A DNA stretch of 64,000 nucleotides from Alphaproteobacteria bacterium. Its GTDB lineage: Bacteria; Pseudomonadota; Alphaproteobacteria; Rhodobacterales; Rhodobacteraceae. The notes beneath the pieces were generated by a model. The model was not told the origin of the DNA and searched no databases. It saw only the letters and a program-made list of their open reading frames with translations. The DNA lies in contig QOQE01000005.1 in the NCBI GenBank assembly GCA_003331935.1, forward strand, positions 18,918-82,917, given 5' to 3'. Each line of letters begins with the position of its first letter. The stretch's first letter is position 1. Below are positions 9,227-17,579 of the stretch, piece after piece. The position numbers were made by a program, and so were the translations under genes.

Positions 9227-10496
9227 AATTCAAGACTTGCGTACATTTGTTATTTCCGTAAATTTTTCGGGTCAACATGATGGTAATTATAAGGAGTATG
9301 AATTTCTTAAATTAGCAAAGTCATTAAGCGTATTAAGTATAAAAAAAAGTACGGCTTTACGTTTGTTAAAGAGTGACCCCGCGTTTTTTCTTTCCAAGGG
9401 TCATCTAAACAACACTAAAATGTTCGTCGCAGAGAACAATATTGGGCTCGTTTTAATTGATAATCCTCTAACGCCCATTCAGCAAAGAAATCTAGAAAAA
9501 AAACTAGACGCAAAAGTTTTGGATAGAACCGGTTTAGTTTTAGAAATATTTGGAAGCAGAGCGCAAACAAAAGAGGGTATGCTTCAAGTTGAACTTGCTC
9601 ATCTTTTGCATCAAAAATCTAGACTAGTCAGAAGTTGGACTCATTTAGAACGACAAAGAGGGGGGAAAGGATTTCTTGGCGGTCCTGGGGAAACACAGAT
9701 CGAGTCTGATAGACGAAGTCTAGCTTCCAAAATTGTTGGAGTAAAGAATGCTATTAACAAAGTCAAGAAAACTAGAGGTGTACAAAGAAACTTAAGACTA
9801 AAAAATAATATACCGTTGATATCTTTTGTAGGCTACACAAATGCTGGAAAATCAACTCTTTTTAATGCCTTTCCAAATAAGAAAACTAAGTCTGAAAACA
9901 GGCTTTTTTCAACTCTTGATCCATATCTAAAAAAATGTGGCTCGCCAAACAAAGAGTATATAATTTCAGATACAGTAGGGTTTATCAGAAATCTTCCAAC
10001 CTCATTAGTAATAGCTTTTAGAGCAACATTAGAAGAAATAAGCTATTCAGATCTCATTGTTCATGTTGTAGATATTTCCGACGAAAATGCAGATGAAAAG
10101 GCTGATGTAGTTTATAAAACACTAGAGACCCTCGGTGTAGAAATTAGAAATTCAAATAAAATTGTTGAAGTTCATAATAAAGTTGACATTAGCTTTCGTA
10201 AAAGGTCTACACCTTTTTTAAAGGGCTTACCTAAAAATAAAGTTTACTCAATTTCTGCTGCAAATAAACAAGGCCTCAACCCTTTTTTTCGAGGAATTGA
10301 ACAAAACTTATATAAAAAATTAATTAAGGAAAACATTATTTTGGATGTATATGAAACCGAAAAAATTAAGTGGCTTTATCAAAATCAGTTAGTTAAATCA
10401 TCTGAGTTAAATGAAAGTAGTTTAAAGCTTCAATTGCTTTGGAATAATGATCAAAGAGAGCAGTTTAATAGAAGTTTTGTGGAGAAGGCTTTATAA
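9204..10496 (+). CDS. hflX: Ribosome-associated GTPase HflX
   Basis: HflX is a GTPase that splits or rescues stalled ribosomes. The 430-residue protein has the N-terminal HflX domain with the family signature [13 protein letters not shown], and a G domain with G1 [10 protein letters not shown]3 DTVGF and G4 NKVD. The proposed GTG start at 9204 lies 23 nt inside hfq, so translation is probably coupled. The 3' end runs 32 nt into the convergent gene at 10465. Confidence 0.94.
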   Translation: MRKQKKDRIQDLRTFVISVNFSGQHDGNYKEYEFLKLAKSLSVLSIKKSTALRLLKSDPAFFLSKGHLNNTKMFVAENNIGLVLIDNPLTPIQQRNLEKKLDAKVLDRTGLVLEIFGSRAQTKEGMLQVELAHLLHQKSRLVRSWTHLERQRGGKGFLGGPGETQIESDRRSLASKIVGVKNAINKVKKTRGVQRNLRLKNNIPLISFVGYTNAGKSTLFNAFPNKKTKSENRLFSTLDPYLKKCGSPNKEYIISDTVGFIRNLPTSLVIAFRATLEEISYSDLIVHVVDISDENADEKADVVYKTLETLGVEIRNSNKIVEVHNKVDISFRKRSTPFLKGLPKNKVYSISAANKQGLNPFFRGIEQNLYKKLIKENIILDVYETEKIKWLYQNQLVKSSELNESSLKLQLLWNNDQREQFNRSFVEKAL

Positions 10497-11169
10497 CTTT
10501 GAAAAAAGGGGAAATATCGAAATCCTTTGGTAAACAAAACGATGGATGGCGCATTATTAAGGATTGTAATTTACCCTTAAATGGGAGTATCGGATGATCT
10601 ATTTCTTTGAAGGCTTGCGCAATTAGAGAGGAACAGATTGCTTTCGTTGGGTCTCCTGCACCAATACCAATTAAATTTCTTCTAAATTTTTTTGGAATGG
10701 GTGGGTTTGGATATATATACCTAATCAGGTCAATGATGTTTTTCAAATCGTATTTTGCGCCTATTTTCTTGACTAAATAATTAATTAAAATCTTTTTTTT
10801 TCTTTTATCCAGGAATATCGGTCTGCATACCCTAAGATTATGGTGCATGTAAGTATTGATATCGGTATATGTACATCCATCAACAGCCTTAACCTCTATC
10901 AAACAGTGGTTAAAATAATCTGTTTTTCCAATGAAAACTGCCGCATGGGACCAGTTAGAGTTAGTTATGAATTGGATCGCGCTGCTTACTCGGCTCTGTC
11001 CTTCAACCAAAACTACGTCACCAGGTTTCAAAATAGATTTTATATCATCAATACTAATTCTGTAGTATGCATCATTTTGAATGTGCTCCTTGGTAAGAAA
11101 CTTTGCTAATTGAGTTCCAATCAGTTCCAGAAACGACAATTTAACTAACGCTCCATCAGCTGTCGCCAA
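10465..11169 (-). CDS. Permuted papain-like (YiiX/C92, NlpC/P60 superfamily) hydrolase
   Basis: The 234-residue protein resembles the circularly permuted NlpC/P60 group (YiiX/YebB type). It contains KPGDVVLVEG, then a histidine in WSHAAVFIG (His75), and later a cysteine in AICSSLIAQAF (Cys179), the expected His-before-Cys order of permuted enzymes. Members act as cysteine peptidases, amidases or lipid acyl hydrolases; the substrate here is unknown. No clear signal peptide is seen. The start used is a TTG overlapping tdk by 25 nt, and another TTG ten codons later is possible. The tail overlaps hflX by 32 nt on the opposite strand. Confidence 0.7.
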   Translation of the reverse strand: MATADGALVKLSFLELIGTQLAKFLTKEHIQNDAYYRISIDDIKSILKPGDVVLVEGQSRVSSAIQFITNSNWSHAAVFIGKTDYFNHCLIEVKAVDGCTYTDINTYMHHNLRVCRPIFLDKRKKKILINYLVKKIGAKYDLKNIIDLIRYIYPNPPIPKKFRRNLIGIGAGDPTKAICSSLIAQAFKEIDHPILPFKGKLQSLIMRHPSFCLPKDFDISPFFKVIKPSPQNFY

Positions 11170-11723
11170 TGCACTCTACACAAAGATTCGTATAGATCAT
11201 TTCCACCAATTTGTATTTGAGATCCATCTTTTAAAGGTTTATTATTAGGGGACTTTCTTACAACCATAGTAGCTTTTTTTCCACAATGGCATATTGTCTT
11301 TATTTCCTTTAATTCGTCGGCTAAGCCAAGAAGCGCAGATGATCCTGGAAATAAATTTCCTTGAAAGTCTACCCTAAGTCCATAACACAAAACTGGTAGA
11401 AAAAGATCATCTACGGCTCTTGCTAGTTGCCACACCTGATCTTTGGTCAAGAATTGAGCCTCATCAATTAAAACACATGCAATTGAAGAACTTTTTTGCT
11501 TTAATTTTAATAGATTATACAGGTTTACTCTGTCATTGAAAGTATCAGCTTGTTTCTCTATTCCTATTCGACTGGCAATTTTTCCTTCGCCAGATCTATT
11601 ATCAATTTCTGCTGTTAGAAGATAAGGAACCATTCCTCTTTCTTCATAGTTATGCGCAGCTTGCAATAGTATAGTTGATTTTCCTGCATTCATCGTTGAG
11701 TAATTGAAAAATAACTTTGCCAT
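11145..11723 (-). CDS. tdk: Thymidine kinase
   Basis: This type II thymidine kinase (192 residues) phosphorylates thymidine to dTMP in nucleotide salvage. The N-terminal P-loop is STMNAGKST (Lys15), the Walker B segment is CVLIDEAQFL, and a structural zinc site is suggested by CHCGKKA with C and H near the C-terminus (SLCRVHW). It sits 3 bp after the keto acid cleavage enzyme gene and overlaps the downstream peptidase gene, forming a minus-strand operon of unrelated functions. Confidence 0.96.
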   Translation of the reverse strand: MAKLFFNYSTMNAGKSTILLQAAHNYEERGMVPYLLTAEIDNRSGEGKIASRIGIEKQADTFNDRVNLYNLLKLKQKSSSIACVLIDEAQFLTKDQVWQLARAVDDLFLPVLCYGLRVDFQGNLFPGSSALLGLADELKEIKTICHCGKKATMVVRKSPNNKPLKDGSQIQIGGNDLYESLCRVHWRQLMER

Positions 11724-11726
11724 AGA

Positions 11727-12551
11727 CTATTCTAGCTCTAAAATTTCACGTGCCTTTTTCCAAGAAGCAACAGGTCTATTGTATTGTTCACAAATATCTT
11801 TGGCAATTTTTACCAAACTTGCGTTTGAAGGTGCTAGGTTATCCTTGTCAATTCTTATATTATCTTCCAAACCGGTCCTCACGTGTCCTCCTAGCTTTAC
11901 ACACCATTCATTTAATATTTTTTGATCTTTACCTATTCCTGCGCCACACCAAGATGCTTTTGGCAAAAGTCGTTTGACAGTTGAAATATAGTATTCGAAA
12001 ACGTTAAGATCGGCTGGCATTGCGTTTTTGACACCCATAACAAATTGAATATATAGATTATCTTTTAATTTATTTTGCTTAGCTAACATAGCAGCTTGAT
12101 GGATATGAGATAGGTCAAAAATCTCTATTTCAGGCTTAATTGAATTTACAATCATTTCTTTTGCTAGCCAATCAACAAGGTCTGGAGGATTCTCGTACAC
12201 TCTTGTGGGAAAATTATTGGAGCCAACTGTCAAAGAAGCCATATCAGGTTTGAGAGGAAGCATTTTTCCGCGGTCAAAACCATGACCCGAACGACCACCA
12301 GTAGAGAGTTGTATTATCATTCCAGGGCAGTATTTCTCAATCCCCTCTTTAAGTAATCTATATTTATCAGGATCAATGCTAGGTGTCCCATCATCGTTAC
12401 GAACGTGACAATGAACAATACTTGCACCAATCTCAAAGCACTCTTGGGTACTTTCTATCTGCTCCGGTATACTTATTGGGACTGCGGGATTATCTTTTTT
12501 TGTAGGAACAGATCCTGTAATTGCGACACATATGATACAAGGGTTATCCAT
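11727..12551 (-). CDS. Beta-keto acid cleavage enzyme (BKACE, DUF849 family)
   Basis: The 274-residue protein belongs to the BKACE family, zinc-dependent enzymes that condense a beta-keto acid with acetyl-CoA, releasing acetoacetate and a new acyl-CoA. The N-terminal CVAITGSVPTKKDNPAVP and the zinc-binding SIVHCHVRNDDG (two His) are typical. The known member Kce cleaves 3-keto-5-aminohexanoate in lysine fermentation, but the family is broad and the substrate cannot be read from sequence. It is divergent from the catabolic genes at 12633 onward, sharing an 81 bp intergenic region, which suggests a related substrate. Confidence 0.88.
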   Translation of the reverse strand: MDNPCIICVAITGSVPTKKDNPAVPISIPEQIESTQECFEIGASIVHCHVRNDDGTPSIDPDKYRLLKEGIEKYCPGMIIQLSTGGRSGHGFDRGKMLPLKPDMASLTVGSNNFPTRVYENPPDLVDWLAKEMIVNSIKPEIEIFDLSHIHQAAMLAKQNKLKDNLYIQFVMGVKNAMPADLNVFEYYISTVKRLLPKASWCGAGIGKDQKILNEWCVKLGGHVRTGLEDNIRIDKDNLAPSNASLVKIAKDICEQYNRPVASWKKAREILELE

Positions 12552-12632
12552 CCCCTCAATATAGATTGAAATAAGGTCAATTAAAAATAAAATATCGGTG
12601 GATTATGTGTTCTTATCTTATTAAAGTTAAGC

Positions 12633-13469
12633 ATGTCCTATGCTGCGTTCAATTCCAATGCCTACTTACACCATATTGCTTTGAAAACAAGGCATCCTTT
12701 GGAATTAGCGAAGTTTTACGAAAATGCATTGTGTTTAGAAAAGAAGCGCATATCTGGCGGTTGGCTTTTATCTGGAAGCAATAGACGAGTTCTTATATTG
12801 AATGATAAGAAAAATAGCCTTGGTTTTGCCAGTTTTGCCTGTCAAGACATTCGCTCATTTAAAATTTTAAAAAGAAATTTTATGGAAAAGGGTATAAAGA
12901 CATTCCAAGATGATATGTCTCTTTTTGGTAAAGATAATTTTTTTATTTCAGATTGTGATGGTAACAAGATTTATTTCGGGCTCAACAAAAATAGAAAAGA
13001 AAAAAGCTCAAACCTATATGCGCCACTCCAACATATTACCTTTACCTCAAAAAATTTGGATAACTTTGTTCAGTTTTATGTTGATAAGCTTGGATTTAAA
13101 ATATCCGATAAAGTTATGAATAAAGACGGTAAACTCACTACTTGTTTTATGAGATCAAATCAGGAGCATCATACTATTGCTTGCTTTTTAAGCAATAAAT
13201 CTGGTTTAGATCACTTTAGTTTTGAAGCAGGCACATGGGAATGGATAAAAAATTGGTGCGACCATTTTTCTAAGCAGAAAATTGAATTGATTTGGGGGCC
13301 AGGTCGTCATGGGCCTGGAAATAATCTATTTGCATTCATTGAAGATCTTGATGGAAACAAAATAGAAATTTCTGGTGAGTTAGAAATTATTCATGATAGG
13401 AAAATTAAAAAATGGCCCCATGAACCAAGAACTTTAAATTTATGGGGTAGTGCAATAATGCGCTCGTAA
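12633..13469 (+). CDS. Extradiol dioxygenase-type VOC protein (two-domain)
   Basis: The 278-residue protein has two vicinal-oxygen-chelate repeats, beginning with LHHIALKTRHPLELAKFY and LQHITFTSKNLDNFVQFY. The second repeat carries the expected metal ligands of a type I extradiol dioxygenase: His134, His194 (DHFSFE) and Glu245 (NKIEIS). A segment RHGPGNNLFAF with His226 fits the family signature. Such enzymes cleave catechols beside the two hydroxyls using Fe(II). It leads a plus-strand operon with a FAH hydrolase and a flavin hydroxylase, matching a hydroxylate-cleave-hydrolyse route. The exact catechol is unknown. Confidence 0.82.
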   Translation: MSYAAFNSNAYLHHIALKTRHPLELAKFYENALCLEKKRISGGWLLSGSNRRVLILNDKKNSLGFASFACQDIRSFKILKRNFMEKGIKTFQDDMSLFGKDNFFISDCDGNKIYFGLNKNRKEKSSNLYAPLQHITFTSKNLDNFVQFYVDKLGFKISDKVMNKDGKLTTCFMRSNQEHHTIACFLSNKSGLDHFSFEAGTWEWIKNWCDHFSKQKIELIWGPGRHGPGNNLFAFIEDLDGNKIEISGELEIIHDRKIKKWPHEPRTLNLWGSAIMRS

Positions 13470-13481
13470 TGGAGGAAATTT

Positions 13482-14351
13482 ATGAAATATGTAAGTTTTG
13501 TTAGACTAGGTGAAACCTGTTTTGGAGCTTTCCATCATGGTAAGGTTTATGACTTGACGTATCAGTTGGCAGGAGGTTCCTCAAGCTTAAAGGAAGCTAT
13601 TTATTTTGGAACTATTCCAGATAATACAGAAGAATTAGAAGGCTATTTAGCTAATGTTACTGCTTATGACCCTGCTGATATAACATTTTTGCCCGTAATA
13701 CCAGATCCAGGAAAGATATTTTGTATTGGGCTGAATTATGAAAACCATAGAAAAGAAACTGAAAGACCAGAGGTTCAATATCCCACTATTTTTACGAGAT
13801 TTGCAGAAAGCCAATTGGCTCATAGAGAGGCAGTAATTAAGCCTGCTTTATCCGATAAAGTAGACTTTGAAGGTGAGTTAGCTGTGGTAATTGGAAAGGG
13901 AGGTAAAAATATTTCCACTGAAGAAGCTATGAAAAGTATCGCGGGATATACTTGTTATAACGACGTTTCCATTAGAGATTATCAGAGACATACAAGTCAA
14001 TTTGTCCCCGGAAAAAACTTTTCTAAAACAGGTGGTTGCGGCCCATTTTTAACGCTCGAGTCCTTTATTAAAGATTATCAAAGCCTGTCAATTAAAACAA
14101 TATTGAATGGTGAGGTTATGCAAGAAGCTAAGCTCGATCAATTAATTTTCAAAATACCCGAGATTGTCTCCTATATTTCGTCTTTTACTCCTTTAGTCGC
14201 AGGAGATATTATAGTAACGGGAACACCTGGTGGTGTTGGGGATAGGCGAGATCCTCCTTTGTATATGAAAAATGGAGACATCGTAGAGGTTGACATTTCG
14301 GGTGTTGGTCGGCTTGTTAACCCCGTGCTTGACGAAAGCATTATCCTGTAA
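13482..14351 (+). CDS. Fumarylacetoacetate hydrolase family protein
   Basis: The 289-residue FAH-fold enzyme contains the core KIFCIGLNYENHRKET, the metal-binding DFEGELAVVIG (E-x-E) and the family's NDVSIRDYQ, with GTPGGVGDRRDPP near the end. Members hydrolyse or isomerise ring-cleavage products such as fumarylpyruvate, acylpyruvates or 2-oxohept-3-ene-dioate. It lies 12 bp after the extradiol-type gene and 18 bp before the flavin hydroxylase, and has a GGAGGAAAT ribosome site. A role after ring cleavage is inferred from this position. Confidence 0.9.
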   Translation: MKYVSFVRLGETCFGAFHHGKVYDLTYQLAGGSSSLKEAIYFGTIPDNTEELEGYLANVTAYDPADITFLPVIPDPGKIFCIGLNYENHRKETERPEVQYPTIFTRFAESQLAHREAVIKPALSDKVDFEGELAVVIGKGGKNISTEEAMKSIAGYTCYNDVSIRDYQRHTSQFVPGKNFSKTGGCGPFLTLESFIKDYQSLSIKTILNGEVMQEAKLDQLIFKIPEIVSYISSFTPLVAGDIIVTGTPGGVGDRRDPPLYMKNGDIVEVDISGVGRLVNPVLDESIIL

Positions 14352-14369
14352 ACACTTTTTAACTTTACT

Positions 14370-15962
14370 GTGAAAAAAAAATTCGACGTAATTATTGTTG
14401 GAATGGGTCCTTCGGGCCTTGTTTTATGTGGGTTGCTTAATAACTATGGTGTCAAGGTAGGTATTTTTGAGAAGAATAAAAGTACTGTTACAGAACCAAG
14501 AGCGGTTTCTATAGATGATGAGTCTCTTCGAATTCTTCAAAGCTTTTCATTGCATCAAGCTGTACTGAGAAATGTTTCTCAAAATTATGGATCACATTAC
14601 TATGATGCAAAAGGTAGGCTCTTTTTGAAAGTTGAGCCGAATTCACGTGAAAATGGTTTCTTTAAAAGGAATGCTTTTGATCAGCCGACCTTTGAAAGGA
14701 CTTTATGGAAACACTTAGAGAAACAAAAAAATGTTAACATTAATTTTTCACATACGCTGGTCTCTATAAAAAATGAGATAAATCGTGTTACAGCGTCTTT
14801 TGTAGATAGCAAGGGATTAAAAAAAAGCTTTCAGGCAAAGTATCTCGTGGGTTGTGATGGTGGGCAATCAACCGTTAGAGGCTTAATTGGCGCAATAATG
14901 AAAGGCAGTAGTTTTAATCAAAATTGGTTAGTGGTTGATGTAGATAAAACATGTAATTTTTTCCGACACACGCAAGTGTATTGCAGCCCAAAGCGTTCAT
15001 CCATAACCTTACCTGGGCCTCATGGTATAAGAAGATATGAGTTTAAATTGAAGGATGGAGAGAGCTCTGAAAAATTAGGTGAAGATTTCATAAGAAAACT
15101 TTTAGTAAGTGTAGGAAAAGATGGAAAAGCAAAGATTAGAAGATCACAGGTATATCAATTCCATGCTTTGATATCTTCAGAATGGAAAAAAAAATCGGTA
15201 GCAATTGCAGGCGATGCAGCGCACTTGTCTCCTCCTTTCGCTGGGCAGGGAATGAATAGTGGAATTAGAGATGTTGGCAATCTGGGGTGGAAGTTAGCAC
15301 TAGCAATAAAAAAACCAAAATCAAAAGATATATTAGAAACCTATTTTCTTGAGAGAAAAGAACATTGTTGGGCTCTAATTAATTTGGCGATAAGAATGGG
15401 TCAAATAATGGTGCCAAAAAACAGATTTAGTTCGTTTTTTATCGTATCTTTTTTCAGGCTGATAAAAATAAACAAAACGTTACTTAATTATGTTTCTCAA
15501 ATGAAGTATCGGCCCAAACCTAAAATAGGCAGGGGAATAATTTATTTTCATGGGAAAAATACAAGAAATGATAAAAAATTAATTGGAACGCTATTTCCAC
15601 AACCCCTAGTGGAAAATATAAAAGGTAAAGAGTCTTATTTGGATGATGTGCTAGGAAACAAGTTTTCTTTAGTCTTTTATATAAAAAACATTGATGCCTA
15701 TATTAGTTTCGAAAAGTGGCTCAATAAACTTTCAAAGACCTGTAAAGTTGTTGTTTTATTGCATCAATCATGCATGATCTTTCCAAGCCGATATGAAGTT
15801 ATTCGAGATTCGAATAATCTATTAGAAAACTCTAATCCAAGGGTGCCAGAAAATAGTGTTGTTTTAATTCGACCTGATAAATTAGTTTCTGCAATCTACA
15901 CGAAAAATAATCTTCATTATTTAGCAGATTTATTGAATAATGATGAGATATTTAGTTTTTAA
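14370..15962 (+). CDS. FAD-dependent aromatic hydroxylase (MhpA/PheA-type)
   Basis: The 530-residue class A flavoprotein monooxygenase begins with the Rossmann motif VIIVGMGPSGLVLCGLL. It has a second FAD/NADPH motif YLVGCDGGQSTVRG and the FAD-ribityl segment AGDAAHLSPPFAGQGMNSG. The C-terminal 150 residues fit the thioredoxin-like tail of 3-(3-hydroxyphenyl)propionate hydroxylase relatives. These enzymes ortho-hydroxylate phenolic acids to catechols. The start is GTG at 14370. A paralogous gene lies at 19474, beyond the transporter. Confidence 0.88.
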   Translation: MKKKFDVIIVGMGPSGLVLCGLLNNYGVKVGIFEKNKSTVTEPRAVSIDDESLRILQSFSLHQAVLRNVSQNYGSHYYDAKGRLFLKVEPNSRENGFFKRNAFDQPTFERTLWKHLEKQKNVNINFSHTLVSIKNEINRVTASFVDSKGLKKSFQAKYLVGCDGGQSTVRGLIGAIMKGSSFNQNWLVVDVDKTCNFFRHTQVYCSPKRSSITLPGPHGIRRYEFKLKDGESSEKLGEDFIRKLLVSVGKDGKAKIRRSQVYQFHALISSEWKKKSVAIAGDAAHLSPPFAGQGMNSGIRDVGNLGWKLALAIKKPKSKDILETYFLERKEHCWALINLAIRMGQIMVPKNRFSSFFIVSFFRLIKINKTLLNYVSQMKYRPKPKIGRGIIYFHGKNTRNDKKLIGTLFPQPLVENIKGKESYLDDVLGNKFSLVFYIKNIDAYISFEKWLNKLSKTCKVVVLLHQSCMIFPSRYEVIRDSNNLLENSNPRVPENSVVLIRPDKLVSAIYTKNNLHYLADLLNNDEIFSF

Positions 15963-16001
15963 AGTGTATAGTTATTGTAAATTTATAATTTAATAACATC
16001 T

Positions 16002-16011
16002 GGGGAGGAAG
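16002..16011 (+). promoter_or_regulatory. Strong ribosome-binding site of dctP
   Basis: GGGGAGGAAG ends four bases before the ATG at 16016. It is stronger than those of most neighbours, consistent with high synthesis of a periplasmic binding protein. Confidence 0.75.
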
Positions 16012-16015
16012 TTAA

Positions 16016-17044
16016 ATGAAATTATTTTTGAGATTTTTAGTAGCATCTGCTTCTGTATTGTTTCTTTCAATATCTGCATACGCGGGGGAAGTAGTACTAA
16101 AGTTCCATTCATTTCCACCAATGCCTGCTAATTCTAATGCAAAGTTTGTTAAGCCATGGAGCGAAAAGGTATTAGCGGAGTCTAACGGTGAAATAAAAGT
16201 TGAGATTTATCCTGCAATGCAATTGGGTGGGAAACCACCGCAACTCGTTGATCAAGTGAGGGATGGTGTTGTGGACATCGTTTGGACTGTTGCCGGCTAT
16301 ACGCCAGGAAGATTTCCACATTTGGAGGCCTTTGAATTACCATTTATGCCAGCTTCAGCAGAAGCGACATCACAAGCTCTTCAAGAATACGTGGATACTG
16401 TAGCTGCCTCTGATCTTAAGGATTATAAGGTTTTGGCTGTCTTTTGCCATGCTCCAGGAAAAATCCATACTAAGGAAAAAGTTATAAAGTCTGCGGCTGA
16501 TTTAAATGGAATGAAGATGCGTGGTCCTACAAGAGTGATTACTAAAATGCTTGAAGGTTTAGGTGCTACTCCTGTAGGAATGCCTGTTCCTGCAGTTGCC
16601 GGAGCATTATCTAAGGGCGTGATCGATGGAATGGTTGTACCTTGGGAAATTATGCCTTCTTTTAAACTACACGAGTTGACTAAAGCACACACAACAGTTT
16701 CAGGGTCAAGAGGTCTTTATACGACACCATTTTTGTTTTTAATGAATAAAGCAAAGTATGAGTCTCTGAGTGATGAACACAAAAAGGTCATCGATAATAA
16801 TGCTGGTCTCGCTCTTGCAAAGCTTGCTGGACAACTTTGGGACGGTTTTGAGGTTCCAGCTAGGAAGTTAGCATTAGATGCAGGTGGAACTATACATTCT
16901 CTATCAGGAGGTCCTCTTGCAGAAATGAAGGCGGCTGGCGAAGGACTTGAAAAGGATTGGATAAAATCTGCTAATGATCGTGGCTTGGATGGTGCAATGC
17001 TTGTTAAAACTGCGAAAGACTTAATTTCGAAATATGATAAGTAA
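16016..17044 (+). CDS. dctP: TRAP transporter substrate-binding protein DctP
   Basis: The 342-residue periplasmic binding protein has a signal peptide cleaved around SAYA-GEV (residues 22-24). The mature part has the DctP fold, with KFHSFPPM near the start, the segment MRGPTRVITKMLEGLGATPVGMP and the conserved arginine region used by TRAP proteins to bind a carboxylate. It follows the first flavin hydroxylase and precedes dctQM, so its ligand is probably an aromatic or related organic acid degraded by the cluster. A terminator-like hairpin begins 30 nt after its stop. Confidence 0.95.
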   Translation: MKLFLRFLVASASVLFLSISAYAGEVVLKFHSFPPMPANSNAKFVKPWSEKVLAESNGEIKVEIYPAMQLGGKPPQLVDQVRDGVVDIVWTVAGYTPGRFPHLEAFELPFMPASAEATSQALQEYVDTVAASDLKDYKVLAVFCHAPGKIHTKEKVIKSAADLNGMKMRGPTRVITKMLEGLGATPVGMPVPAVAGALSKGVIDGMVVPWEIMPSFKLHELTKAHTTVSGSRGLYTTPFLFLMNKAKYESLSDEHKKVIDNNAGLALAKLAGQLWDGFEVPARKLALDAGGTIHSLSGGPLAEMKAAGEGLEKDWIKSANDRGLDGAMLVKTAKDLISKYDK

Positions 17045-17567
17045 AAATACCTTCTTGGATATTGAAGATACTGAGCGCCCAAATGATATTTTTGGGCGCT
17101 TTTTACTTAAACTTGTAACTTATCTAGCAATTTGCGGAGGTTTAGTGCTTGTTGTCATAGTACTGATAAATTTTATTTCTATTGCTGGAAGGACAATGTT
17201 CGACAAGCCCCTAACAGGAGATTTTGAACTTGTAGAAATGGGCTGTGCTGTTGCAATATTTTCATTTCTACCACTTTGTCAATTTAAGAACGGTAATGTG
17301 ATGGTAGATTTTTTTACAATTAACCTATCGAACAAAATCAAAAATAGCTTAAATGGGCTTGGTGCTTTTTTGTTTTTTTTAGTCTCATCTTTTTTTACAT
17401 GGAGAATGGTATACGGAACCTTAGACATGTACAAATATAATGAACAAACAATGTTGCTTCAAATTCCTGTTTGGATTCCTTTTATTCCAGCTGTAATCTC
17501 TTTCGGTGTCCTATCGATAACCTGCCTCTATACGTCAGTAATATTTTTCAAATCGGCTTTAAAATAG
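17034..17567 (+). CDS. dctQ: TRAP transporter small membrane subunit DctQ
   Basis: The 177-residue protein has four predicted membrane helices and the DctQ-type segment ISIAGRTMFDKPLTGDFELVEMG. It forms the membrane part of the transporter with DctM. The ATG at 17034 overlaps dctP by 11 nt. A perfect 10-bp hairpin followed by a T-run lies inside codons 14-24, yet no usable start codon occurs soon after it. Translation should therefore begin upstream of the hairpin, which the ribosome may have to keep unfolded. Confidence 0.9.
   Translation: MISKNTFLDIEDTERPNDIFGRFLLKLVTYLAICGGLVLVVIVLINFISIAGRTMFDKPLTGDFELVEMGCAVAIFSFLPLCQFKNGNVMVDFFTINLSNKIKNSLNGLGAFLFFLVSSFFTWRMVYGTLDMYKYNEQTMLLQIPVWIPFIPAVISFGVLSITCLYTSVIFFKSALK
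17074..17104 (+). terminator. Terminator-like hairpin inside the 5' end of dctQ (possible attenuator)
   Basis: A perfect stem of AGCGCCCAAA (17074-17083) and TTTGGGCGCT (17091-17100) encloses a 7-nt loop and ends in five T residues (17100-17104). It has the form of a Rho-independent terminator and begins 30 nt after the dctP stop codon. Because it is within the dctQ coding region, it may reduce transcription into dctQM and so favour the binding protein. This role is inferred. Confidence 0.7.
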
Positions 17568-17579
17568 CAACTATTTATT

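Noticed and set aside
10840..11109. An 89-codon plus-strand frame
   Set aside because: It lies wholly opposite the YiiX-like peptidase gene and shows no motif.
12556..12569. TCAAT-ATAG-ATTGA dyad between BKACE and the VOC gene as an operator
   Set aside because: Five-base arms are expected often by chance in such AT-rich DNA, and no regulator gene is adjacent.
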